This document shows positions 39,947 through 48,200 of a stretch of DNA of 64,000 bases, piece by piece. Location: positions 1,826,501 to 1,890,500 of the forward strand of contig NZ_OY735139.1 in assembly GCF_963457605.1 (NCBI RefSeq). The letters run 5' to 3'. Source of the stretch: an uncultured Gellertiella sp. GTDB taxonomy: Bacteria > Pseudomonadota > Alphaproteobacteria > Rhizobiales > Rhizobiaceae. Under the pieces are notes generated by a model. That model worked only from the letters and a program-made list of their open reading frames with translations, made no database searches and was not told the origin of the DNA. The number at the start of each line of letters is the position of its first letter. Within the stretch, counting starts at the first letter, position 1. A program made the translations under genes and the position numbers.

Positions 39947-41545
39947 ATGATCCGCATTATTTCCTTCGCCGTCCTGGTTCTCGCCGCCGCCTGGGGCTTT
40001 TCCTGGCTTGCCGACCGCCCCGGCCAGATGATGATCCTCTGGCAGGGCCAGCGCATCGAGATGAGCCTGATGGTGGCCGTCAGCCTGTTTGCCGCAGGTT
40101 TCGTCCTTGTGCTGCTGGTCTGGTGGCTGCTGCGCACGCTGTGGACCTCGCCACGCATTGCCAGCCGCTATTTCCGCGCCCGCAAGCGGGATCGGGGCTA
40201 TCAGGCGCTGTCGACCGGACTCATTGCGGCGGGTGCCGGCAATGCGCTGCTTGCTGCCCGCATGGCCGAACGGACGCGCGGCTTGCTCAGCGCCGATCAG
40301 GAGCCGCTGATCCATCTGCTGGAGGCGCAGACCGCGCTGATCCAGGGCAAATATGACAGCGCCAGGTTGACCTTCGAAGCCATGGCCGAGGACCCCGAGA
40401 CCCGCGAGCTTGGCTTGCGCGGTCTCTACATGGAGGCGCGTCGGCTGGGAGCGGATGAAGCGGCCGAACATTATGCCATGCAGGCCGTCGAAAAGGCTCC
40501 CTACCTTCCCTGGGCGTCACAGGCGGCGCTGGAATATCGCACCCGGGCCGGAGATTATGAGGAAGCCTTGCGCCTCCTCGGCAGGCAGAAGGCCTCCGGC
40601 TCGACCGGTGGCCAGAATATCGAGCGGGAAAAGGCGGTGCTGCTCACTGCGCGCGCCGCGCAAAAGCTCAATTCCGATCCGAAAGCTGCCCGCGACGATG
40701 CACAGGCCGCCCTGAAACTCGCCCCGCAACTGGTCCCGGCGGCAATCATTGCGGCCAGGACGTGGTTTCGCGAAGACAACCTGCGCCGGGGTAGCGTCCT
40801 GCTCGAACAGGTGTGGAAGGCCGAGCCGCATCCCGAGATCGCGGAAGCCTATATACGCGCCCGCAGCGGCGATACGGCACTCGACCGGCTGAAACGGGCA
40901 GAAAAGCTCGAAAACCTGCAGCCCGGCAATCCGGTGGCGCTGGCGGCGACCGCACAGGCAGCCCTCGACGCCCGCCTGTTCGACAAGGCCCGCGACAAGG
41001 CCGAAGCGGCGCTGAAAAGCGATCCGCGCGAAGGCATCCTGCTGCTGCTTGCGGATATCGAGGAAGCCGAGACCGGCGATCAGGCCCGGGTGCGCCACTA
41101 TCTCTCCGCCGCCCTGCGCGCGCCGCGTGACCCGTCCTGGATTGCCGATGGCATCTCCTCGCCGCACTGGCAGCCGATATCGCCGGTCAGCGGCGAAATC
41201 GGTGCCTTCCGCTGGAAGACGGCACTCGACCAGGATCCGCATCCGGCCCTCGAACTGGACGAGCTGATGCTGCCGCCGCGACCAGCAGAAGCCGACCCGG
41301 TACCCGCTGACCGGATGGTCATCGAACACGTCCCCGAGGCAGAGGATATCGCCTTTCCGGGGCCGCAGGCTCACGCTGAAACCACGAAGGCCGCCTCCGC
41401 GCAAGCCGCGGCCAGCGCTGCCGCTCCGCCCCCGCGACCGCCGGAAGGTGCCACCGTCGTTCCCTTCTTCGGCCATGCGCCGGATGATCCCGGCGTGCGC
41501 AAGGGGGCGAAAGCCGAGCCGAAGAAGCGCAAGCCGCTGTTTTGA
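39947..41545 (+). CDS. hemY: HemY-like TPR membrane protein
   Basis: A 532-aa protein with the HemY N-terminal domain: two membrane segments (FAVLVLAAAWGFSWLA and SLFAAGFVLVLLVWWLL) and a cytoplasmic tail of TPR-type helical repeats (about residues 85-400), then an acidic Ala/Pro-rich C-terminus ending KAEPKKRKPLF. Members are found in hem operons and are thought to act as scaffolds in late porphyrin synthesis. This is not the Bacillus coproporphyrinogen oxidase of the same name. Confidence 0.9.
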   Translation: MIRIISFAVLVLAAAWGFSWLADRPGQMMILWQGQRIEMSLMVAVSLFAAGFVLVLLVWWLLRTLWTSPRIASRYFRARKRDRGYQALSTGLIAAGAGNALLAARMAERTRGLLSADQEPLIHLLEAQTALIQGKYDSARLTFEAMAEDPETRELGLRGLYMEARRLGADEAAEHYAMQAVEKAPYLPWASQAALEYRTRAGDYEEALRLLGRQKASGSTGGQNIEREKAVLLTARAAQKLNSDPKAARDDAQAALKLAPQLVPAAIIAARTWFREDNLRRGSVLLEQVWKAEPHPEIAEAYIRARSGDTALDRLKRAEKLENLQPGNPVALAATAQAALDARLFDKARDKAEAALKSDPREGILLLLADIEEAETGDQARVRHYLSAALRAPRDPSWIADGISSPHWQPISPVSGEIGAFRWKTALDQDPHPALELDELMLPPRPAEADPVPADRMVIEHVPEAEDIAFPGPQAHAETTKAASAQAAASAAAPPPRPPEGATVVPFFGHAPDDPGVRKGAKAEPKKRKPLF

Positions 41546-41579
41546 TTGAGACATGATCGCCGGACCGGAAAGGATGCGC

Positions 41580-42065
41580 ATGCTGGAGCGTTTTCAGGAA
41601 TTCCTCAAGAGCCTTGGTGGCATGAGCTCGGGCAAAGGCTTCGACGCCGACGACCCGAGGCTCGCTGTGGCCGCGCTCTGCATCCAGGTGATGGAGGCCG
41701 ACGGCGTGGTTCTCGAAAGCGAACAGAAGCAGCTGAAGGCGATCCTGTCGGACCATTACGGCCTGGAAGGCGGCGAGTTGCAGGCCCTGATCGAGGCAGG
41801 CCGGGAGGCGGGCAACGAGGCGGTCGATTACTACCGCTTCACCTCCGAACTCAAGCGGCATCTTGACGAGACCCAGCGCAGGGAGCTGATTGGCCTGCTC
41901 TGGGATATGGTCTATGCTGATGGCGAACGCAGTGAAATGGAAGATCACGCCCTCTGGCGCATCGCCGATCTGCTCGGCGTCTCCGGACGCGACCGGATCG
42001 AGGAACGGCAGAAGGCGGCACGAAGAGCCGAAAACATCAGCCCCGATGACATCAATCCTGTCTGA
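41580..42065 (+). CDS. TerB-family protein
   Basis: A 161-aa all-helical TerB-fold protein. The metal-binding acidic pattern of the family is seen twice: AALCIQVMEADGVVLESEQK and WDMVYADGERSEMEDHALWRIADLLGV. TerB domains occur in tellurite-resistance and stress complexes and as domains linked to membrane processes; the exact role is unknown. The start is ATG 41580 behind AAGGA; an in-frame ATG at 41553 is less likely. Its end overlaps the glutamine amidotransferase start by 20 bases. Confidence 0.87.
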   Translation: MLERFQEFLKSLGGMSSGKGFDADDPRLAVAALCIQVMEADGVVLESEQKQLKAILSDHYGLEGGELQALIEAGREAGNEAVDYYRFTSELKRHLDETQRRELIGLLWDMVYADGERSEMEDHALWRIADLLGVSGRDRIEERQKAARRAENISPDDINPV

Positions 42066-42783
42066 GCCCGCAACGCCCCTTCATCCGCCGGTGCTGATCA
42101 TCCTGCATCAGGAACGTTCGAGCCCCGGCCGTGTCGGGCAGATGCTGCAGGCCAAGGGCTTTCCGCTCGACATCAGGCGACCGGCGCTGGGCGATCCCCT
42201 GCCGAAAACGCTGGCCAACCATTCCGGGGCGGTGATCTTCGGCGGGCCGATGAGCGTCAATGATCCGGAAGCCTATGTGAAGGCGGAGATCGACTGGGTG
42301 TCGGTGCCGCTTTCAGAGGGAAAGCCGTTCTTCGGCATCTGCCTCGGCGCGCAGATGCTGGTGCGCCAGCTCGGCGGCACGGTCAAGGGGCACGACAGTG
42401 GCCACACGGAAATCGGCTGGTACCCGATTGCCGCCACACCGGCGGGACAGGCACTCATCGACTGGCCGCAACAGGTCTACCAGTTCCACATCGAAGGCTT
42501 CGACCTGCCGAAGGATGCGACACTGCTTGCCGAAGGTTCGCTCTACCCGAACCAGGCCTTTCGCTACGGCAAGAACGCCTTCGGCATCCAGTTCCACGCC
42601 GAGCTGACGCGGGCCATGATGCAGCGCTGGGTGGTGCATGGCGCGCATCGTTTCGTGCTGCCGAACGCGCAGCCGGGCCGCGCCCATCTGGAAGGCCGGT
42701 TTCTCTACGACGATCCGCTGAAACAATGGCTCTGGAACTTCCTCGATCTGGTTTTTGCCGGCGACATCAGCCGTTCCGGCTGA
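42046..42783 (+). CDS. Class I glutamine amidotransferase (GuaA-type domain)
   Basis: A 245-aa stand-alone class I glutaminase domain. The nucleophile Cys lies in PFFGICLGAQMLV, the oxyanion region in FGGPMSVND, and the catalytic His/Glu in GIQFHAELT. Such proteins hydrolyse glutamine or gamma-glutamyl compounds; the acceptor is unknown. The start at 42046 lies inside the TerB gene. The last codons (ISRSG) form the first of three tandem hairpins. Confidence 0.87.
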   Translation: MTSILSEPATPLHPPVLIILHQERSSPGRVGQMLQAKGFPLDIRRPALGDPLPKTLANHSGAVIFGGPMSVNDPEAYVKAEIDWVSVPLSEGKPFFGICLGAQMLVRQLGGTVKGHDSGHTEIGWYPIAATPAGQALIDWPQQVYQFHIEGFDLPKDATLLAEGSLYPNQAFRYGKNAFGIQFHAELTRAMMQRWVVHGAHRFVLPNAQPGRAHLEGRFLYDDPLKQWLWNFLDLVFAGDISRSG

Positions 42784-42836
42784 GAGCGGGTATCAGCCGT
42801 TCCGGCTGATGCGGTCATCAGCCATGGTGGCTGATG
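42766..42836. terminator. Three tandem palindromes between convergent genes
   Basis: Three hairpins follow each other: 42766-42783 and 42792-42810 share ATCAGCCGTTCCGGCTGA, and 42816-42836 has arms CATCAGCCA and TGGCTGATG over a three-base loop. The first covers the stop of the amidotransferase gene, the third the stop of the convergent MFS gene. None has a T-run. They probably form a bidirectional 3' barrier, and the exact duplication suggests slippage or repeat growth. Confidence 0.6.
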
Positions 42837-44062
42837 ACGGGTGCATCGAGGCTGTCGATGTCTCGGAGTTTCGGAAAACCCGCCGCCCACAGGATGGAGA
42901 CGGCAAGCGTGCCGATGCCGCCGATGATGACGGCAGGCACCGCACCCACGACATGCGCCATGGTGCCTGCACGGAACTCGCCAAGCTCGTTGGAGGCCCC
43001 GACGAACACCATGTTGACCGCATTGACCCGCCCGCGCACCTCGTCCGGCGTCCAGAGCGTGATCAGGGTTTCCCGGACATAGACTGACACCATGTCGGCA
43101 CCGCCCATCACGAACAGCGCCGCAATCGACAGCCAGACCGTGTGGGACATGCCGAACACCACGGTCGCCGCGCCGAACAGCGCCACGCCCGCAAACATCC
43201 AGAGCCCGGCGTGATGGCGGATCGGCCAGGCGGCGAGGCAGACCGCAACCAGGATGGCCCCGACACCCGGGGCTGCCCTGAGCAAGCCAAGCCCCCAGGG
43301 GCCGAGCACCAGGATATCCCTTGCAAAGACCGGCATCAGCGCCACCGCACCACCGAGCAGGACGGCAAAGAGATCAAGCGAGATCGCGCCAAGCACGACT
43401 TTTTCCGAGGAGATGAACCGGAAGCCCGCCAGCACGGTGCTCCAGCTGCGAACCTCTCCGGACCGGCGCTGCGCGGGCTTTGGAATGGTGAAGACCAGCA
43501 GCGCAGCCGTCGCCAGAAAAGCGAGCGCCACGCCATAGGCAATCGCCGCATCAACGCCATAAAGCAGGCCACCCGCCACCGGTCCGGCAATCGAGGCGGT
43601 CTGCCAGGATGAGGAATTCCACGCGATGGCGTTGGCGAGATCTTTTTCCGGCACCAGATTGGGGGCCAGTGACTGGACGGCAGGGGCCATGAAGGCCCGC
43701 TCGATGCCGAAGACCAGAAGGATGGCAAAGACCGGCACCGGCGTAAAGGCATGGGCGAGCGTCAGGGCCAGCATGGCGGCGGCACAGGCCGCACTCAGCA
43801 CCAGACAGAAGGCGACGATCACCCGGCGATTGTAGCGGTCGGCGACCGAACCCGTCACCAGCAGCAGAAGCAGCGACGGCAGGAACTGCACCAGCCCGAT
43901 CATGCCGAGCAGCAGCGTGTTGCGGGTTTCGTCATACATCTGCCAGCCCACCGAAACGCTGATGATCTGGATGGCAAAGGAGGCCAGAAACCGCGCCATG
44001 AAAAATCGCGCATAGGACCCGTGGCGGAAGGCCGCGAACCGGTCGTTGTCTGATTTGTGCAT
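42818..44062 (-). CDS. MFS transporter (EntS-like exporter family)
   Basis: A 414-aa major facilitator with about 12 membrane segments. Typical parts are FAAFRHGSYARFFMARFLASF at the start, the loop motif GSVADRYNRRVIVA, and a hydrophobic C-terminal half ending with ILWAAGFPKLRDID. The MFS_3 (enterobactin exporter-like) subgroup fits best; substrate unknown. I prefer ATG 44062 behind GGAAAG; ATG 44125 would add 21 residues. It converges with the amidotransferase gene. Confidence 0.87.
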   Translation of the reverse strand: MHKSDNDRFAAFRHGSYARFFMARFLASFAIQIISVSVGWQMYDETRNTLLLGMIGLVQFLPSLLLLLVTGSVADRYNRRVIVAFCLVLSAACAAAMLALTLAHAFTPVPVFAILLVFGIERAFMAPAVQSLAPNLVPEKDLANAIAWNSSSWQTASIAGPVAGGLLYGVDAAIAYGVALAFLATAALLVFTIPKPAQRRSGEVRSWSTVLAGFRFISSEKVVLGAISLDLFAVLLGGAVALMPVFARDILVLGPWGLGLLRAAPGVGAILVAVCLAAWPIRHHAGLWMFAGVALFGAATVVFGMSHTVWLSIAALFVMGGADMVSVYVRETLITLWTPDEVRGRVNAVNMVFVGASNELGEFRAGTMAHVVGAVPAVIIGGIGTLAVSILWAAGFPKLRDIDSLDAPVISHHG

Positions 44063-44230
44063 GGCTGGCTTTCCGGGTCGTTCCTCTCGCGGCCCGCTGG
44101 ACTGGGGCGCGATGGTGAGTGTCATTCCATCCCGGTATTAAACATGATTCTGAAAGGGCGCCAGAGCCCCACTTGCCGGTTCCCCCTGCAATGATTACAT
44201 GTCAGGAAACACGAAAATTTGGAGTTGCGC

Positions 44231-44536
44231 ATGTTTGCGATCTTTTGGCTGATCAATCAGATCCTCAACATCTATTTCTGGATCCTGATCGGCAGCGCCA
44301 TCTATTCCTGGCTCTACGCCTTCAATGTGATCAATCCGCGCAACGCCGTCGTTGCCTCGATTGGCCAGTTTCTCTATGCCGCCACGGAGCCGGTGCTGGC
44401 ACCGATCCGCCGCCGCCTGCCGAACCTGAACGGCATCGACATTTCACCGATTGTCGTGCTGCTGGCGATTTCCTTCATCCAGATCTTCCTGAACACCTCT
44501 GTCTACCCCTGGCTGATGGGCCACGTCGGCATTTGA
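44231..44536 (+). CDS. YggT-family membrane protein
   Basis: A 101-aa YggT/Ycf19-type protein with two membrane regions (LINQILNIYFWILIGSAIYSWL and FTPIVVLLAISFIQIFL-type helix) and the conserved EPVLAPIRRRLP between them. Members are linked to cell division or membrane organisation and osmotic tolerance. The start is ATG 44231 behind GGAG. Its stop overlaps the TTG start of the DUF167 gene, a pairing seen widely (yggT-yggU). Confidence 0.93.
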   Translation: MFAIFWLINQILNIYFWILIGSAIYSWLYAFNVINPRNAVVASIGQFLYAATEPVLAPIRRRLPNLNGIDISPIVVLLAISFIQIFLNTSVYPWLMGHVGI

Positions 44537-44847
44537 GCCTGCCGTTTACGATCTTTGCCGATCATGCGCGCCTGTCGGTGCGGCTGACGCCGTCGGGCGG
44601 GCGCGATGCGTTTGACGGGTTTGAAGAGGCAGCGGATGGTACCGTCTGGCTGAAGGCCCGGGTCAGCGTGCCGCCCGAAGACGGCAAGGCCAACAAGGCA
44701 CTGGTCGCACTTCTTGCCAAGACACTGAAACGGCCGAGGAGCGCCATCCGCTTCGTCTCGGGGGAAACGGCACGCAAAAAAATCCTCCGGATCGAGGGCG
44801 ACCCGGAGGACCTGGCAGCAAGGCTGCAGATACTGGCGAAAAGCTGA
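44533..44847 (+). CDS. DUF167 (YggU) family protein
   Basis: A 104-aa protein of the small DUF167 alpha/beta family of unknown function. The family pattern VRLTPSGGRDAFDG, LKARVSVPPEDGKANKALVALLAK and VSGETARKKILRIEG is complete. No ATG fits the conserved start; I use TTG 44533, which overlaps the YggT stop (TTGA) and implies translational coupling. It converges exactly with ppa: the two stop codons abut. Confidence 0.87.
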   Translation: MSLPFTIFADHARLSVRLTPSGGRDAFDGFEEAADGTVWLKARVSVPPEDGKANKALVALLAKTLKRPRSAIRFVSGETARKKILRIEGDPEDLAARLQILAKS

Positions 44848-45381
44848 TCAGCCCTTGGCCTTGTGGCGGGCAATGGCCTCGACGATCAGTTGCTGGGCTT
44901 CGTCAACGCCGTGCCAGCCGAAGATCTTGACCCACTTGCCGGGCTCCAGATCCTTGTAATGTTCGAAGAAATGCTCGATCTGCTGCAGGGTGATTTCCGG
45001 AAGATCCTTGTAATCCTTGACCTTTTCGTAACGCTTGGTCAGGTGGTCGGACGGAACCGCAATGATCTTTTCGTCCTTGCCGGAATTGTCTTCCATCATC
45101 ATCACGCCAATCGGGCGGACATTGATGACGCAACCGGGCACCAGCGGACGGGTATTGGCAATCAGCACATCGATGGGGTCGCCATCTTCCGACAGCGTAT
45201 GCGGCACGAAGCCGTAATTGCCGGGATAGGTCATCGGCGTATAGAGGAAACGGTCGACGACCAGCGTGCCTGCTTCCTTGTCCATTTCATACTTGATCGG
45301 GTGGCCGCCGACCGGGACTTCAACGATGACGTTGATATCGTTCGGAGGGTTCTTGCCAATGGAAATTGCGTCAATGCGCAT
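44848..45381 (-). CDS. ppa: Inorganic pyrophosphatase
   Basis: A 177-aa family I soluble pyrophosphatase that hydrolyses pyrophosphate from biosynthesis. Active-site parts are visible: [37 protein letters not shown] with the Asp cluster of the metal site, and [11 protein letters not shown]. The start is ATG 45381 (MRIDAIS), normal for the family; the frame opens at 45438. Confidence 0.96.
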   Translation of the reverse strand: MRIDAISIGKNPPNDINVIVEVPVGGHPIKYEMDKEAGTLVVDRFLYTPMTYPGNYGFVPHTLSEDGDPIDVLIANTRPLVPGCVINVRPIGVMMMEDNSGKDEKIIAVPSDHLTKRYEKVKDYKDLPEITLQQIEHFFEHYKDLEPGKWVKIFGWHGVDEAQQLIVEAIARHKAKG

Positions 45382-45501
45382 CAGGTGTCCCCATGTGAAA
45401 GTGCGGATGGGCGGGCAATAAACAATTTCCGACCGCAACGCAACACGGGCTTTCGGCTTATCCCTCGCGTGCCTGATGCCTGCGAACCTGGCCTGTGTGG
45501 C

Positions 45502-46008
45502 TCAGGCCCAGACATAGCCGATCTTCTTCAGCGAATGCTCGCCGAAATTCTCCATGCCTTCCGCGACATCCACCCCGCCATGGGCGCGGAAGAAGTGATC
45601 GGCCTGCGCGCTGTCTTCCAGGCACCAGACGACCATGCCGGTGCAGCCGAGCGATTTCAGTAATCTCCGGCATTCGCCGAACAGCACCCGGCCGAGGCCG
45701 ATGCCCTGATATTCCGGCCGCAGGTACAATTCGTAGATTTCGCCTTCCTGCGGCAGCGCACGCGCGCGGTTGAGGCCAAGCGTTGCATAGCCGGCCAGCG
45801 TCCCCGCCACGTCCACCACCAGCAAGGTTGCCGGACCACGGGTTGCCTTCAGCCACCAGCCCTCGCCACGCCGCTCGATCATCTCGCGCAAGGGACGATG
45901 GGGAATGATGCCGCTATAGGTATATTGCCAGGACAGCCGGTGCACATCGGAGATGGCACGCGCATCGCTCGGTTCAGCCCGGCGGACATCGATGGATACT
46001 GTCTTCAT
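45502..46008 (-). CDS. GNAT-family N-acetyltransferase
   Basis: A 168-aa GCN5-related acetyltransferase using acetyl-CoA. Motif A is seen as LYLRPEYQGIGLGRVLFGECRR near residue 100, with the preceding strand IYELYL. The protein begins MKTVSIDVRRAEPSDA at ATG 46008. The substrate is unknown. A full CtrA box lies 89 bp upstream, after the typA terminator. Confidence 0.87.
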   Translation of the reverse strand: MKTVSIDVRRAEPSDARAISDVHRLSWQYTYSGIIPHRPLREMIERRGEGWWLKATRGPATLLVVDVAGTLAGYATLGLNRARALPQEGEIYELYLRPEYQGIGLGRVLFGECRRLLKSLGCTGMVVWCLEDSAQADHFFRAHGGVDVAEGMENFGEHSLKKIGYVWA

Positions 46009-46096
46009 GACACTTGCTCTGGCCCTTGAAAAGACCGGAAGCGGCACGCATGGCCGAACCGTTCCGTTTCACAACTCACACTGGACGAGAGTGAAA

Positions 46097-46112
46097 TTAA
46101 CGTTTTTTTAAC
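46097..46112 (-). promoter_or_regulatory. CtrA box upstream of the GNAT gene
   Basis: TTAA (46097-46100), seven bases, then TTAAC (46108-46112) match the TTAA-N7-TTAAC consensus. The spacer is mostly T, so a chance match in an AT-rich run is more likely than for the box at 32989. It lies between the typA terminator and the GNAT start. Confidence 0.45.
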
Positions 46113-46152
46113 CGGGTCAGCAAGCGTTAAAACTTACATCTCACAAGCAAAA

Positions 46153-46172
46153 GCCCCGGCGCGAGCCGGGGC
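46153..46172 (-). terminator. Terminator after typA
   Basis: On the minus strand the arms GCCCCGGC and GCCGGGGC (46153-46160 and 46165-46172) form a strong eight-base stem with a four-base loop, followed by TTTTGC. It is a clear Rho-independent terminator just past the typA stop. Confidence 0.85.
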
Positions 46173-46218
46173 CTTGATATCATGCAGGCGACGGAGAAGC
46201 TTGAGCCCCTTTATCGTC

Positions 46219-48039
46219 TTACATGGCGGCGCGGCTCTTTTCGGCGCGCTTGCGATCATTGGCATCGAGGAAGATCTTGCGCAGGCGGATTGACTTCGGC
46301 GTCACTTCCATCAGCTCGTCTTCCTGGATCCACGACAGCGCCCGGTCGAGCGTCATGCGGATCGGCGGCGTCAGGCGGACGGCTTCGTCCTTGCCGGCCG
46401 AGCGGATGTTGGTCAGCTGCTTGCCCTTGAGCACGTTGACTTCCAGGTCATTGTCGCGGGTATGGATGCCGATGATCATGCCGGCATAGACCTTTTCGCC
46501 GGGCTCGATGATCATCGGGCCACGGTCTTCCAGGTTGAACATCGCATAGGCAACCGCTTCACCGGCCTGGTTCGACAACAGAACGCCGTTGACGCGCCCA
46601 CCGATCTCGCCCTTGTAGGGCTGATAATCGTGGAACAGGCGGTTCATGATCGCGGTGCCGCGGGTATCGGTCAGCAGCTCCGACTGATAGCCGATCAGGC
46701 CACGGGTCGGCGCGAAGAACACCAGGCGGACGCGGCTGCCGCCCGAGGGACGCAGCTCGACCATCTCGCCCTTGCGCTCGGACATCTTCTGCACGACCAC
46801 GCCGGAATGTTCTTCATCGACGTCGATGACGACTTCCTCGATTGGCTCCATCAGCGTGCCGTTTTCGTCATGGTGCATGACGACGCGCGGACGTGACACG
46901 GCCAGTTCGAAGCCTTCACGGCGCATGGTCTCGATCAGAACGGCAAGCTGCAATTCGCCGCGACCGGAAACGTAGAAGGAATCCTTGCCTTCCGATTCTT
47001 CGATTTTCAGCGCCACATTGCCTTCCGCTTCCTTGTAGAGGCGGTCGCGAATGACGCGCGAGGTGACCTTGTCACCTTCGGTGCCAGCCAGCGGGCTGTC
47101 ATTGACGAGGAAGGACATGGTGACGGTCGGCGGATCGATCGGCTGGGCAACCAGCGGCTCGGTGACCGAGGGGTCGCAGAATGTATCGGCAACCGTGCCC
47201 TTCGACAGGCCGGCAATCGCCACGATATCGCCGGCATGGGCCTCGTCGATGGCGGTGCGCTCGATGCCCCGGAAGGCGAGAATCTTCGAAATACGGCCGT
47301 TTTCAATCAGCTTGCCGTCGACGCCGATGACCTTGACGGCCTGGTTCGGCTTGATCGAACCGGAATGGATGCGGCCGGTGATGATACGGCCGAGGAAGGG
47401 GTTGGCTTCGAGAAGCGTGCCGATCATGCGGAACGAGCCTTCGCCGACGGTCGGCTCAGGCACATGCTTGACGACCAGATCAAGAAGCGGGCCGAGACCC
47501 TCTTCCTTCGGACCTTCGGGCGCGTAGTTCATCCAGCCATTGCGGCCCGAACCGTAGAGGATCGGGAAATCCAGCTGTTCGTCGGTGGCGTCGAGCGCGG
47601 CAAAGAGGTCGAACACCTCATTGATGACTTCGTCGGCGCGGGCATCGGGACGGTCGATCTTGTTGATTGCGACAATCGGGCGAAGGCCGACCTTCAGCGC
47701 CTTGCCGACCACGAATTTGGTCTGCGGCATCGGGCCTTCGGCGGCGTCGACGAGAACGATCGCGCCATCCACCATCGACAGGATACGCTCGACTTCACCG
47801 CCGAAATCGGCGTGGCCGGGGGTGTCGACGATGTTGATGCGGGTGCCGTGCCATTCGACCGAGGTCGCCTTGGCAAGGATCGTGATGCCGCGTTCCTTTT
47901 CCAGATCGTTGGAATCCATCACCCGTTCGGCGACGCGCTGGTTTTCGCGGAACGAACCGGACTGTTTCAGGAGCTCGTCGACAAGGGTGGTTTTCCCATG
48001 GTCAACGTGCGCGATAATCGCGATGTTGCGAATAGCCAT
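46219..48039 (-). CDS. typA: Translational GTPase TypA/BipA
   Basis: A 606-aa EF-G-related GTPase that binds ribosomes and supports 50S assembly and stress growth. The G domain has [19 protein letters not shown] (G1), [11 protein letters not shown] (G3) and [13 protein letters not shown] (G4); the C-terminal part carries [15 protein letters not shown] and the specific tail. The start is ATG 48039 (MAIRNIAI) behind AGAGAAGA. Confidence 0.97.
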   Translation of the reverse strand: MAIRNIAIIAHVDHGKTTLVDELLKQSGSFRENQRVAERVMDSNDLEKERGITILAKATSVEWHGTRINIVDTPGHADFGGEVERILSMVDGAIVLVDAAEGPMPQTKFVVGKALKVGLRPIVAINKIDRPDARADEVINEVFDLFAALDATDEQLDFPILYGSGRNGWMNYAPEGPKEEGLGPLLDLVVKHVPEPTVGEGSFRMIGTLLEANPFLGRIITGRIHSGSIKPNQAVKVIGVDGKLIENGRISKILAFRGIERTAIDEAHAGDIVAIAGLSKGTVADTFCDPSVTEPLVAQPIDPPTVTMSFLVNDSPLAGTEGDKVTSRVIRDRLYKEAEGNVALKIEESEGKDSFYVSGRGELQLAVLIETMRREGFELAVSRPRVVMHHDENGTLMEPIEEVVIDVDEEHSGVVVQKMSERKGEMVELRPSGGSRVRLVFFAPTRGLIGYQSELLTDTRGTAIMNRLFHDYQPYKGEIGGRVNGVLLSNQAGEAVAYAMFNLEDRGPMIIEPGEKVYAGMIIGIHTRDNDLEVNVLKGKQLTNIRSAGKDEAVRLTPPIRMTLDRALSWIQEDELMEVTPKSIRLRKIFLDANDRKRAEKSRAAM

Positions 48040-48200
48040 AACTGATCTTCTCTGGAGCTGTGGCGCATCATCGGGAGGCGGCGCCAATTACTGTTGGCGG
48101 GCTCATATCCTGTTTTTTGCGTTTGCGAAAGGGGGGAGGCCGCTTTCGGCCCGTGGCATCCTTTGCCGCTGGCCGAAAACCCCTTGCCCCGCCCTGCCCC

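Noticed and set aside
39947-41545. Coproporphyrinogen/protoporphyrinogen oxidase HemY
   Set aside because: The protein has no FAD-binding motif; it has two membrane helices and TPR-like repeats, matching the unrelated proteobacterial HemY.
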